From JAUIIK01 sp963745675 (GTDB lineage Bacteria; Chloroflexota; Chloroflexia; Thermomicrobiales; CFX8), in assembly GCA_963745675.1 (NCBI GenBank), contig CAVUYM010000024.1, forward strand, positions 1 through 10,206: a stretch of DNA of 10,206 bases, written 5' to 3'. A program made the position numbers and the translations under genes. The notes beneath the pieces are model-generated. The model worked only from the letters and a program-made list of their open reading frames with translations. It made no database searches and was not told the origin of the DNA. This document shows, one piece after another, positions 1 through 6,671 of the stretch (positions are counted from its first letter, which is position 1; each line of letters opens with the position of its first letter).

Positions 1-326
1 ACGAACGAAATCATGGTGATGCAATGCGTGAGAGTGCAACAACTATCGGGACGCTGGCCCCTACGTTACTTGAAGACACGTCGACTATATTACTCCACTT
101 CGCGTAGCCTCCAGTTTGGATTTGTTCGGATAATCGTCCGTTTGGATGTTTAGGAAAAGAGCGACGCCCCCTCCTAGCGAGATCCTTGCTTCCTTTCTTG
201 AGATCTTTCACCAAACACTAGGAGGAAGACCCCATTGGCCGTGTACCTAGGATGGACGATAGCGTACAGAAAAGTGTAAGCAGTCATGCGCCATCACTCT
301 AGGAAGTCGATGTCGCGGAGCCAACC
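1..326. other. No supported gene in the left edge region
   Basis: I see no gene I can support here. A minus-strand frame is open from a TTG at 214 to the left edge of the window area (67 residues), but its product is low in complexity and resembles no family I know, and the TTG has only a poor ribosome binding site. Two short direct copies of TTTGGAT lie near 115 and 141, too short to call a repeat. The region is richer in A and T than the clean genes further right, which fits intergenic DNA or a far-decayed gene. Confidence 0.5.
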
Positions 327-1487
327 TTGAGAGTACCCGCTGTGCGCGTATACCAATCTGTCGCTGTAATTCTCTGCTGTATCCTGCTCGGGAGCCCTAC
401 CATCGGCTGCGTGCGGTGGTCAGGAGGGTCGACCACAACTTTCGTCCGTCTGATCACCACTGGAAATCTAATTGTCCGAAGTTCGCGCTCGAGTCGATTA
501 GCACCTGATCTACCCGGCTTTATCCTAGTCTGTGGCCACGAACACCAGTACAGGCGACGAGCTGGTCTACCATGTGCCAAGCTCAGAACCGCCGGGTGCT
601 GATCCGCTCGCCACAAACGCCCGGCTCACGGTCGAGCAGGCGGGAGTCATCACCCTCACCCTCGACAGTGGGAGCAGGAGACGAGTTCAGGTCCACTCAC
701 GAACGCATGGTTACATAAGCAGGCCTTCTTTGCCGTCTCTGCTTTAACTGGTGCCATAATCGAGCTGCCCTTCGCGGATGACACCGAACTCTTGGAAGTA
801 CGACTCCAAATCGATTACGACGCTGATGGCACGGTAGATGCGAAGATCTCCCCGCTCGTGGCGACTGAGGGGGAAGATCTTGAGGGCGAGCGCCCGAAGG
901 TCGAACCTGTGGTCGAGGAGACTGGGCAAGGTCAAGCGGTCATCCGCTTCTTGCCTGCCACAAACTCACCGGAGCCTGCTGCCATCTTCTATAGCCTCTA
1001 CCCCAGCCATCCTGAGCTACAGATGTACAGCGAGCCGTTCGTGGTCAAGCAGGGAAGTTTTCTGCTCTATGGGGCGGTTGGCCCGACTGGCACTCGTCAA
1101 CCAACACGCGAACTCGAAATCTTGGGCGGCATTACGGCGGACGTGCGCTTGGAAGCGAGCATCGATGGTGAGGCGCACGAGGTTCGGACGGGCGTGCCGG
1201 GCCAGAATGCCGTGGTGACCTTCGAAGGTGAGCGTGGCCAGCAAGTCGTGGTCGAGGTGGGTCCAGCAAGTGGAGGAATCCAGCCGCGGAATCAGGCCAC
1301 GCTCGTGATAACAGACTGGACGGGACTGTGTTGTATGAGATCGGGCCGTATGGTGGCACCTCCCTCGGCACCGATCCTCTGGAGCTTTGAGCTTGACCTG
1401 CCCTCCGATGGCGTCTACACGATCGTGATCGATCCCCGGTTGGCCAATGTCATCAGCACCAGCGTGACGCTATCCCCAGCGTCCTAA
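327..1487 (+). pseudogene. Frameshifted secreted beta-sandwich protein with C-terminal PPC-like domain
   Basis: This locus encodes what was an exported surface or extracellular protein, split over reading frames. A possible start is the TTG at 327, followed by a hydrophobic stretch (VAVILCCILLGSPTIGC) like a lipoprotein or Sec signal, in frame with positions divisible by 3. From 532 to about 700 the convincing frame is one base later (TGDELVYHV, ITLTLDSGS). From about 705 to 1316 it returns to the first frame (ALTGAIIELPFADDTELLEV, then YDADGTVDAKISP). The last 90 residues resemble bacterial pre-peptidase C-terminal (PPC) beta-sandwich domains: GQNAVVTFEGERGQQVVVEV, then DGTVLYEIGPYGG, then DGVYTIVIDP. 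The middle block is only readable if one base is added near 1316 and the T at 1388 is dropped. The longest open frame is 792-1487 (TTG start). The family role is binding or stabilising outside the cell; the ligand cannot be told. The 327-530 part is the least certain. It may be a pseudogene or a gene with sequencing errors. Confidence 0.6.
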
Positions 1488-1757
1488 TCGTCGCTCTCGA
1501 GCGCCTATAGAAGCGGTTGCGGGACACCTACTGTGGCCGTCGATGACCATCCTCAGCAATCGATTCGATCCCATTCCCAATATCCACGCCGAGTCATTGC
1601 CGATTTGGCTCACTCGGGGCGTTTTAGTAAAAGGACTGGATGAATATCCGGGTTGGCAGTTGCTCGAATCGCTCGCAGGGGAGGGTGGACGGTATGTCCC
1701 GACGAAGCACGCAGATTCTTCTACGACGAGGGATGACGATTCTAAGGCGGTATGCAT
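1488..1757. other. Intergenic stretch, no convincing gene
   Basis: This is 270 bases between the beta-sandwich locus and the end of the acetyltransferase locus; the two loci converge here. Open frames exist on both strands (plus 1543-1761, 72 residues; minus 1757-1470, 95 residues), overlapping each other, but neither has a clear ribosome binding site or a recognisable product. The minus frame's ATG directly follows the acetyltransferase TAA (TAAATG), so a coupled small gene cannot be excluded. I see no hairpin strong enough to call a terminator for the converging genes. Confidence 0.4.
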
Positions 1758-2545
1758 TTAGGAGAATCTAGAGTTCGTCAACTTCGTAATCTCCGCGGTG
1801 CTCAGAGCAATCCCGAACGTCTCCTCCAGCACTCCAGCGAGATCACCATCGCTGACCGACTGACACGTAGACGCCTGACCCGGCGCCGAAGTGGTGAGTT
1901 CCCGGCCTCGCAGGGCGTACTGCTGCTCGGGCGTTCTGCGAAGCGCGACGAGCTGGTTGACGAAGGGCGAGCCGGGATAGGTTGATGTGTAGTGGTTGTG
2001 GACGACGTAGTCGATCGGGCGCTGGGGTTCGAGGCTGAAGGCATACTCGGTTGCCCAGCGTCGGATTTTTCGAGCGCAGCAACCAGACATCGTGCTGATC
2101 AGTTCAGCCGGTAGGTCCATGTGCCCTGTCGAGATCGCGCCGTCATGCACTGGCATAGCTTCCAGCAGGGTCGTGCCGAAGCCGTGTCCGCCAGCCATCT
2201 CTCGCCGCCGGCTTCGACGAGGAGACGCACGTGCGTCCTCGGTCCCGGCCTCTCTGGCTGCACCCGCGCCGCCAACCCGCACCGGGAAGCCGATGCGTTC
2301 CGGCCCGCGGAAAAGAGCAGATTGTGCTCGAAGCAGTAGCCCCCGCGCCGGTTATGAAAAGCTTTGCTCAATGGCATCCAACTCCAGCGATATACCCCCT
2401 CCAAGCAAGAGATCGAGATTCTCGAAAGGAATAGCAGCGAGTGTGCGCGATGCAGCGCCTGGAGCGTCTCGACTGTCGGATTGAGGTTTCCGTCGTACGA
2501 CAACCGCTTCAGGTAGGCATCAAATTCAGCCGCTCGATACCCCAC
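1758..2545 (-). pseudogene. nat: Arylamine N-acetyltransferase, multiply frameshifted
   Basis: Intact members transfer the acetyl group of acetyl-CoA to arylamines and hydrazines through a Cys-His-Asp triad in the cytosol. All three regions are visible but lie in different frames: RRGGYCFEHN (catalytic Cys), GPRTHVRLLVEA (His) and ERWLAD followed by GFGTTLLEA (Asp). The N-terminus reads FDAYLKRLSYDG and TVETLQALHRAHSL, then AIPFENLDLLLGGG in the next frame. The C-terminal part YAFSLEPQRPIDYVVHNHY and YTSTYPGSPFVNQL is in one frame to a TAA at 1758. Reading through needs single-base changes near 2436 (missing base), 2358 (extra T in TTTT), 2305 (missing), 2277 (extra G in GGG), 2184 (missing), 2133 (extra), 2103 (extra) and 2070 (extra A in AAAAA). 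The rebuilt length, about 262 residues, is normal or slightly short for the family. The start used is GTG at 2545, the only in-frame start because a TGA lies three codons upstream. As given, no functional enzyme can be made. Confidence 0.85.
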
Positions 2546-2715
2546 TCGGAGTCATACTTCACTTACTCTGTCGTCCTCGTGTTTGGACTTCTGCGCCGGC
2601 GCGCCATTGTTCGGCCTTTCGTTACCGCTTTCGCTCTGATCATTGTTACCGGAGTGATCTGCGCCACACGGTCAGCCGCCAATGGCAACAATACCTGTGT
2701 CCGCTTCTTCGAGGA

Positions 2716-2733
2716 GGAGTCTGGAACGACTCC
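2716..2733 (-). other. Small stem-loop just after the PIN cassette
   Basis: GGAGTC and GACTCC form a 6-bp stem with a 6-nt loop, starting 6 nt past the stop codon of the last cassette gene on the minus strand. There is no T-run after it, so it is at best a weak terminator or an mRNA end stabiliser. Confidence 0.25.
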
Positions 2734-2738
2734 GGAAC

Positions 2739-2947
2739 TCATTCAAGGGAGCGCTCGATGCGTTCCAAAGCTTCATTGAATGGGACCACATCATCAGGGT
2801 TCTGCGGGTAGGTTTCCCAGCGACGTCTGATCTCTTGAAGATGTGCCTCGGGAACAGGCAGTCGACCTGGATCCTCAATCGCTTCAGCGGCGATGCGTCT
2901 CAGATGTCGTCTACAAGTAGAGCCGCAACATCCCACCAGCTATCCAT
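2739..2947 (-). pseudogene. Third gene of PIN cassette, antitoxin-like small protein, one frameshift
   Basis: A small acidic, helical protein of about 69 residues when one missing base near 2903 is restored. The start is ATG at 2947, inside the stop of the preceding gene (ATGGATAG), a spacing typical of translational coupling. The first frame gives MDSWWDVAALLVDDI and then hits TGA; the next frame continues LRRIAAEAIEDPGRLPVPE and ends in DDVVPFNEALERIERSLE. The second half (a helix, then 'NPD..VPF.EAL..IE') resembles the C-terminal half of the small unstable antitoxins annotated as addiction module proteins, but the match is by eye and weak. What is seen: coupling to the PIN genes and the frameshift. 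What is inferred: an accessory or antitoxin role. An unrelated small protein is possible. Confidence 0.45.
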
Positions 2948-3156
2948 TCCGTTGACGTCGCCCCGCCTTGATCTCCTGGATCAAATCTTCAAGCGTGCGA
3001 CCTTCATAGAAATCTCTACGGTCTTCGGTGTAGTTGCCGGCACCCGTGGAAAACTGCTGAAGAAATCGCGCAATATTGGCAATACCAAGCTCTCTCATCA
3101 ATAGTCTGCAGCGCTGCGTCATTTATCTGGTCTAACGGTTGAATCTTGAGACTCAT
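2940..3156 (-). pseudogene. Small partner protein of PIN nuclease ('RFLQQF' family), one frameshift
   Basis: With one extra base removed near 3105 this reads as a protein of about 71 residues: MSLKIQPLDQINDAALQ, then LLMRELGIANIARFLQQF, then a stretch with TGAGNYTEDRRDFYEGRT and a C-terminal LEDLIQEIKAG. I recognise this as a small bacterial family with the pattern 'ELG..N..RFLQQF.TG.G.YT.(D/E)R....EG.TL..I..EI', which I recall lying beside PIN nucleases in Cyanobacteria and Chloroflexota; its role as an antitoxin is inferred from that pairing and not shown here. The ATG at 3156 overlaps the PIN stop codon (ATGA), and a purine-rich GAGAGG lies 8 nt before it, so the pair is translationally coupled. 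In the sequence as given the full-length product is not made, although restarts at ATG 3122 or 3098 could give the C-terminal part. Confidence 0.65.
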
Positions 3157-3593
3157 AGTTCGATCCTCTCGACCAGATCAATTGGATTCAGAATAGCTGT
3201 GTCGTGGGTTTGCAACCTCCGTGCACGGCGGAGTAACTGATCATCGGTGGTGCAAAAGACATCCGCTTGTGCTTCTACGGCTGAGGCCAGATGCAAGGCA
3301 TCAAGCGGGCGGATACCCATATCATTATAATGCCTTGCTCGTGCCTCAATCTCGGGACCGATCTCGGTGAATCGATCCGCCAAGTCAAGAATCGCACGAG
3401 CAAATCGACGGCGTCTGGGATGCGGATTCTGCTCAGTTTCGAATAGAAGTGATTCTGAAACAACCAGCTCGATGTTGCCCTGTTCGATGTTCTGAATCAG
3501 TCTCAGAACGACTTCGGATTCAAGCGCAATGCGCAACTGAGACTGATCGTCAAACGGACGCTGGATTGAACACGTATCAAGATAAACGAGCAC
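3153..3593 (-). CDS. PIN-domain nuclease (VapC-like toxin)
   Basis: A complete 146-residue PIN-domain protein, a metal-dependent RNase fold used by VapC toxins of type II toxin-antitoxin pairs. The four acidic positions are present: Asp6 in VYLDTCSIQRPF, Glu52 in SESLLFETEQ, Asp98 in IRPLDALHLA and Asp117/118 in FCTTDDQLL. It belongs to the branch with 'LD.C...RPFDDQ' at the N-terminus and 'LNP.DL' at the C-terminus. The start is GTG at 3593 (GTG CTC GTT TAT); an in-frame ATG lies only much further in, past Asp6. No strong ribosome binding site is seen. The stop overlaps the start of the small partner gene (ATGA), and a third small gene follows with an overlap too. The toxin reads cleanly while both downstream genes carry a frameshift, which is odd for a live toxin-antitoxin pair. 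The RNA target cannot be told from sequence. Confidence 0.85.
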   Translation of the reverse strand: MLVYLDTCSIQRPFDDQSQLRIALESEVVLRLIQNIEQGNIELVVSESLLFETEQNPHPRRRRFARAILDLADRFTEIGPEIEARARHYNDMGIRPLDALHLASAVEAQADVFCTTDDQLLRRARRLQTHDTAILNPIDLVERIEL

Positions 3594-3728
3594 GGGTTAA
3601 CTCAATCGCTCAGCATTTCGACATTGACTGTGGTGAACCACACAAAGAAAAGTGTATCGCTGCATATTCTAGCGTGGCACTCGTACAAGTCTCGATAAGA
3701 AGTTGCTCGTACTGGTTCACTCCAGAAC

Positions 3729-3765
3729 AAGAAATAGCCGGGCTCCTGGAGCCCGGCTATTTCTT
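3729..3765. terminator. Strong symmetrical hairpin terminator
   Basis: A perfect inverted repeat: AAGAAATAGCCGGGCTC, a CTG centre, and the exact reverse complement, giving a 17-bp stem. The GC core is flanked by AAGAAATA and TATTTCTT, so a U-rich tail follows the GC stem on either strand. It lies 36 nt past the stop codon of the exporter permease (3801), which it should terminate. It also sits about 135 nt upstream of the PIN gene and so isolates that cassette from exporter read-through. There is no plus-strand gene in reach that needs it. Confidence 0.88.
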
Positions 3766-3800
3766 CGTGCGAGATCCTTCTCGCCATACTGATCGAACCT

Positions 3801-4628
3801 CTAACGGCTCATCGAGCGGTAGCGCCAGACACCGAGCGGCATGAAGATCGCCAGCAGGATCGCGACCCAGATGAGGGTTAATGCGATCGAATGCTCGGCC
3901 GGGAAACCACCCGTTGAATAGGGATTCGGGTTGCCCCAGAGATCGCGGACCGAAGCGGTCAGGGCGCTGACCGGGTTCCATTCTGCGACCGGCTGCAGCC
4001 AGCCCGGTAGCGTCTGCGGCGGCACGAAGACGTTCGACAGAAAGGTCAGCGGGAAGATGACGGTAAAGCCGACCTGGTTGGCCGACTCGACGGTGCGGAC
4101 ATAGAGCCCCAGCGTCACGCCGATCCAGGACATCGCGAAGGTGAAGAGCAAGAGCAGACCGATGCCGGCGAAGAACTCCGGCACGCTGCTATGTACCCGC
4201 CAGCCGACGGCCAGCCCCGAGAGCATCAACACAATCAGAATGCCGCTGTTGTAGACCAGGTCGAACATCGTCCGACCGCTGAGCACGGCAGAGCGCGCCA
4301 TCGGTAGCGAGCGGAAACGGTCGATGATGCCCTTGTTGACGTCGTCGGTCATCCCGACCGCTGTCGTTGCCGCGGCAAAGATGACCGTTTGCGCGAAGAT
4401 ACCCGGCATCAGGAACTCGCGGTAAGAGCCTCCGCCCGGCAGCGGGATTGCACCGCCGAAGACGAAGGAGAAGAGCAAGACGAACATGATCGACTGCACG
4501 ATTGCCAGGATCGCAAGCTCTGGAATGCGCGGCACGCGCTTGAGATTGCGCCCGGTGACGATCAGGCCATCAGCGACAGCCTGGCGGATCCCGCCGCCTC
4601 CATGGACGGCTGGAGCGTATGAACTCAT
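3801..4628 (-). CDS. ABC-2 type transporter permease, daunorubicin-resistance (DrrB) family
   Basis: A 275-residue inner-membrane subunit of a two-component ABC exporter. It shows an N-terminal cytoplasmic segment, then about six membrane spans (near 38-60, 75-97, 122-143, 150-180, 186-208 and 245-268). The family-typical cytoplasmic loop VNKGIIDRFRSLPMARSAV sits after span 2 and the PLTFLSNVFVPPQTLPGWL motif after span 5, as in DrrB and other ABC2 membrane proteins. The start is the ATG at 4628, because GGAGAAG lies 6 nt upstream and it leaves a 19-nt gap after the ATPase stop; the frame is open further up to 4706 but would overlap the ATPase and has no better ribosome site. It is expected to form a dimer that works with the ATPase encoded directly upstream. 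Substrate is not readable from sequence; lipophilic drugs or lipids are usual for the family. Confidence 0.92.
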   Translation of the reverse strand: MSSYAPAVHGGGGIRQAVADGLIVTGRNLKRVPRIPELAILAIVQSIMFVLLFSFVFGGAIPLPGGGSYREFLMPGIFAQTVIFAAATTAVGMTDDVNKGIIDRFRSLPMARSAVLSGRTMFDLVYNSGILIVLMLSGLAVGWRVHSSVPEFFAGIGLLLLFTFAMSWIGVTLGLYVRTVESANQVGFTVIFPLTFLSNVFVPPQTLPGWLQPVAEWNPVSALTASVRDLWGNPNPYSTGGFPAEHSIALTLIWVAILLAIFMPLGVWRYRSMSR

Positions 4629-4647
4629 ATCTGCTTCTCCAGCTTCT

Positions 4648-5754
4648 CTAGTCTGCCGCCACGAGCGACTCGGCATCGCTGGCGATAAGATCGACTTCGG
4701 CGACATGACCGGTCAGGGCCAGGAAGACGTCGTCAAGTGTTGGTCGTCGTAGTCCAATATCATCAATGACGATCGATGCCTCGTCGAGATCGCGGACGAT
4801 CTGCACCAGCCGTTCAGCTCCACCGTGGGCCGGGGCGGTGAGCCGCCGGGCATGCTCCTCTACCGTGCATTCGTCTTCGCCGTTGCGCATCAGGAGCGTG
4901 TGCGCCCGTGCGATATCGGCCGGGTCGCGGACCACTACCTCGATGCGCTCGCCGCCAATCTGTCGCTTGAGTTCGTCGGCTGTGCCGCGGGCGATGATCT
5001 TGCCGCTGTCGACGACGGCGATGCTGTCGGCCAGCTCGTCGGCTTCTTCCAGATATTGCGTCGTCAGCAGGACGGTCATCCCATCCCGGGCGCTATCGCG
5101 GATGACGTTCCACATTGCGAGCCTGCTGCGCGGGTCGAGCCCAGTCGTCGGCTCGTCGAGGAAGAGCACCCTGGGCCGGCCGATCAAGGCGCTGGCCAGA
5201 TCGAGTCTGCGGCGCATACCGCCCGAGTAGGTCTTGGCCGGCCGGTTGCGAGCGTCGACGAGGTCGAATTGCTCGAGCAGGTCGTCGGCACGTTTGCGGG
5301 CTTCGGACTTTGGCAGCTGATAGAGCCGCCCGAACATCGTCAGGTTCTCGCGGCCGGTGAGATTTTCATCAACGGCGGCGTACTGGCCGGAAAGGCCAAT
5401 GACCGAGCGCAGCTGATGGGCCTGCCGCGCGATGTCGAATCCGGCCACGCTTGCATGGCCGGCGTCCGGCTTCAAAAGCGTCGCCAGGATGCGCACCGTC
5501 GTCGTCTTGCCTGCTCCGTTCGGACCGAGCAACCCGAGCACGCTGCCCTCCGGTACGGTCAGATCGACTCCGTCGAGCGCCCGTACTTCGTTCTCCCCTT
5601 TGCCGTAGATCTTCACCAGACCTTCAGCGACAACTGCGTCTGCGCGTGATTCAGTCACGTACATAGCCTCCGTCGTGGCTGCTGAACTGCGTGGACGAAG
5701 ACCGAAGTCTTGTACAGTCCCGGACCGCGTTGTCACGAGATTTCCAGCGTCCAT
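4648..5754 (-). CDS. ABC transporter ATPase, daunorubicin-resistance (DrrA) family
   Basis: The ATP-driven subunit of the exporter. It has Walker A GPNGAGKTT (about residues 77-85), the ABC signature YSGGMRRRLDLA (about 176-187) and Walker B VLFLDEPTTGLD (about 197-208). At the switch position it has Gln in LLTTQYLEEAD where most ABC ATPases have His; Gln is characteristic of the DrrA branch. The C-terminal domain ends in RRPTLDDVFLALTGH, the DrrA-type tail. Start choice: ATG at 5754 gives 368 residues and has AGAAAGG 7 nt upstream; ATG at 5664 gives 338 residues, closer to the usual family length and starting just before the conserved ADAVVAEGLVKIYG, but its GGAGG is only 2 nt away. The extra 30 residues look disordered, so 5664 remains a real alternative. 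It lies 151 nt downstream of the marR stop and has its own promoter with an operator-like palindrome. Confidence 0.92.
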   Translation of the reverse strand: MDAGNLVTTRSGTVQDFGLRPRSSAATTEAMYVTESRADAVVAEGLVKIYGKGENEVRALDGVDLTVPEGSVLGLLGPNGAGKTTTVRILATLLKPDAGHASVAGFDIARQAHQLRSVIGLSGQYAAVDENLTGRENLTMFGRLYQLPKSEARKRADDLLEQFDLVDARNRPAKTYSGGMRRRLDLASALIGRPRVLFLDEPTTGLDPRSRLAMWNVIRDSARDGMTVLLTTQYLEEADELADSIAVVDSGKIIARGTADELKRQIGGERIEVVVRDPADIARAHTLLMRNGEDECTVEEHARRLTAPAHGGAERLVQIVRDLDEASIVIDDIGLRRPTLDDVFLALTGHVAEVDLIASDAESLVAAD

Positions 5755-5860
5755 TTCTTTGCCTTTCTCTTGGCTTGTTCGCATCAAAGGACCGCCAATC
5801 GTTTGCTCCCTAGCGCACATCGATTGGCGGCCCCTTGAATAGAACGCATGATCTATACGT

Positions 5861-5875
5861 ACACTATCATAGTGT
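5861..5875. promoter_or_regulatory. Operator-like palindrome before the ATPase gene
   Basis: ACACTATCATAGTGT is a perfect inverted repeat of 7-nt arms around one base, covering the predicted -10 box. Palindromes of this size are usual MarR-family binding sites. Its half-site ACTATCAT differs at one base from the ACTGTCAT found at the marR start, which links the two sites to one repressor. Confidence 0.6.
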
Positions 5876-5888
5876 GCCGCCATGTCAA
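5861..5888 (-). promoter_or_regulatory. Predicted promoter of the exporter operon
   Basis: On the minus strand a perfect TTGACA (5883-5888) is followed after 16 nt by TAGTGT (5861-5866), just downstream of the marR stop. The -10 box is weak, but the arrangement copies the marR promoter (TTGACA, 17 nt, TAGTAT). A start near 5854 would give an untranslated leader of about 100 nt to the ATG at 5754. The -10 box lies inside the palindrome at 5861-5875. Confidence 0.5.
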
Positions 5889-5905
5889 GCCCTTGGGGGC
5901 TTGCA

Positions 5906-6385
5906 TCAACTCGATTGGCAGGTCTCTGCCCGCTCCTCTTTGTCGTCGTCAAGGATGTCGCCTACCTGGCGGAGCAGGGCCAGAGCCGTTTCGAGGCTGT
6001 CCAGGTCCAGCTCGCTCTGGATCTCCGTTGACCACTCGGCGAGCCGGTCCTGAACATAGTCGAGAGCCTCACGCCCAGCCGGCGTCATACACATCAGCTT
6101 GGCTCGGCGATGATGCGGATTCTGACGATATTCGATCAGCCCATTGCGCTTGAGGGCATCGGCGGTCTGCTGAACGCTCTGCCGCGCCAGGCCCATGCTC
6201 CGGGCCACATGGGCGACGGGCGCCGGGCCGTGCTCGACGACTCCGAGTACCTGCCAACGGGCGCTGCTGAGATCGACTGGAGCGCAGAGCCGGTCACCAG
6301 CCTCGATCAGCCCACCGTTGACTCGAAAGATCTCGAGTATCAGCCGCGTGAATGGATTGGCATCTTCATGGTGTTGTTCCATCAT
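5906..6385 (-). CDS. MarR-family transcriptional repressor
   Basis: A 159-residue winged-helix regulator of usual MarR length. The DNA-binding domain spans about residues 40-105: helix-turn-helix at PAPVAHVARSMGLARQSVQQ, recognition helix around QSVQQTADALKRNGLI, and the wing NPHHRRAKLMCMTPAG with its conserved basic residues. Flanking helices (10-35 and 105-150) should form the dimer interface. It lies directly upstream of the exporter genes on the same strand, so its likely job is ligand-released repression of the exporter and of itself. The start is the ATG at 6385, immediately followed by another ATG at 6382. There is no ribosome binding site before either, and the predicted transcription start falls on 6385, so the mRNA is probably leaderless. 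Ligand unknown. The C-terminal tail DDDKEERAETCQSS is probably flexible. Confidence 0.93.
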   Translation of the reverse strand: MMEQHHEDANPFTRLILEIFRVNGGLIEAGDRLCAPVDLSSARWQVLGVVEHGPAPVAHVARSMGLARQSVQQTADALKRNGLIEYRQNPHHRRAKLMCMTPAGREALDYVQDRLAEWSTEIQSELDLDSLETALALLRQVGDILDDDKEERAETCQSS

Positions 6386-6419
6386 GACAGTATACTACCA
6401 ATATGACAGCTAACTGTCA
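6385..6419. promoter_or_regulatory. marR operator: inverted repeat plus a third half-site
   Basis: TGACAGCTAACTGTCA (6404-6419) has 6-nt arms around 4 bases and covers the -35 box. A third copy of the half-site, TGACAG, lies at 6385-6390, 19 nt away from the first one, between the -10 box and the start codon. Both lie where bound repressor would block RNA polymerase, which fits autoregulation. Confidence 0.6.
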
Positions 6420-6420
6420 A
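6392..6420 (-). promoter_or_regulatory. marR promoter, predicted leaderless start
   Basis: On the minus strand TTGACA (6415-6420) is a perfect -35 box, followed by 17 nt and TAGTAT (6392-6397). Six bases after the -10 box comes the first ATG of marR at 6385, which places the expected transcription start on the start codon itself. A second -10 candidate, TATACT (6391-6396 region), would have too long a spacer. Confidence 0.65.
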
Positions 6421-6671
6421 TGTGTATGAACGCGGCGACTTCTCTACGCATGTCTCACGAAACGGTCTGATCGGTGTCAGCGCCGGGGCCGTCAACAGCA
6501 GCACTGCTGCGTCTCGGTACCTGCATGGGCGAACGCCTGTGTTCGTGCGATGACATTCACAGTGTCCAGTCTTCGGCGCCCACGGACATCGCAGAGATGT
6601 CGTAAATCCACCTAGCCCAAGCCAGAATTGGTTGAGAAGAATGTCGTAGTACAGCTCGTCGCGAGGATGCT
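6421..6671. other. Intergenic region between the prenyltransferase and marR, with small hairpins
   Basis: About 250 bases without a convincing gene. It holds two perfect but short inverted repeats: GACATC-GCAGA-GATGTC (6585-6601 area) and CAGCAG-CA-CTGCTG (6496-6509). Neither is followed by a T-run on the minus strand, so termination of the prenyltransferase mRNA is not clear. A minus frame is open through here (6726-6382) but overlaps the end of the prenyltransferase and its product is not recognisable. Confidence 0.4.

Noticed and set aside
2441..2779. Plus-strand frame of 112 residues with a hydrophobic stretch
   Set aside because: It runs antisense to the acetyltransferase start and to the last cassette gene, with no ribosome site; the hydrophobic part comes from the intergenic gap.
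3090..3122. Programmed ribosomal frameshift in the RFLQQF gene
   Set aside because: No slippery sequence or following stem was found; a simple extra base explains it better.
3602..3787. Minus-strand frame of 61 residues upstream of the PIN gene
   Set aside because: Its first third is simply the translated terminator hairpin, and the rest is low in information with no ribosome site or recognisable family.
4825..5649. Plus-strand open frame of 274 residues opposite the exporter ATPase
   Set aside because: It mirrors the ATPase, which has all its motifs on the minus strand. Long antisense frames are common in GC-rich genes and this product resembles nothing.
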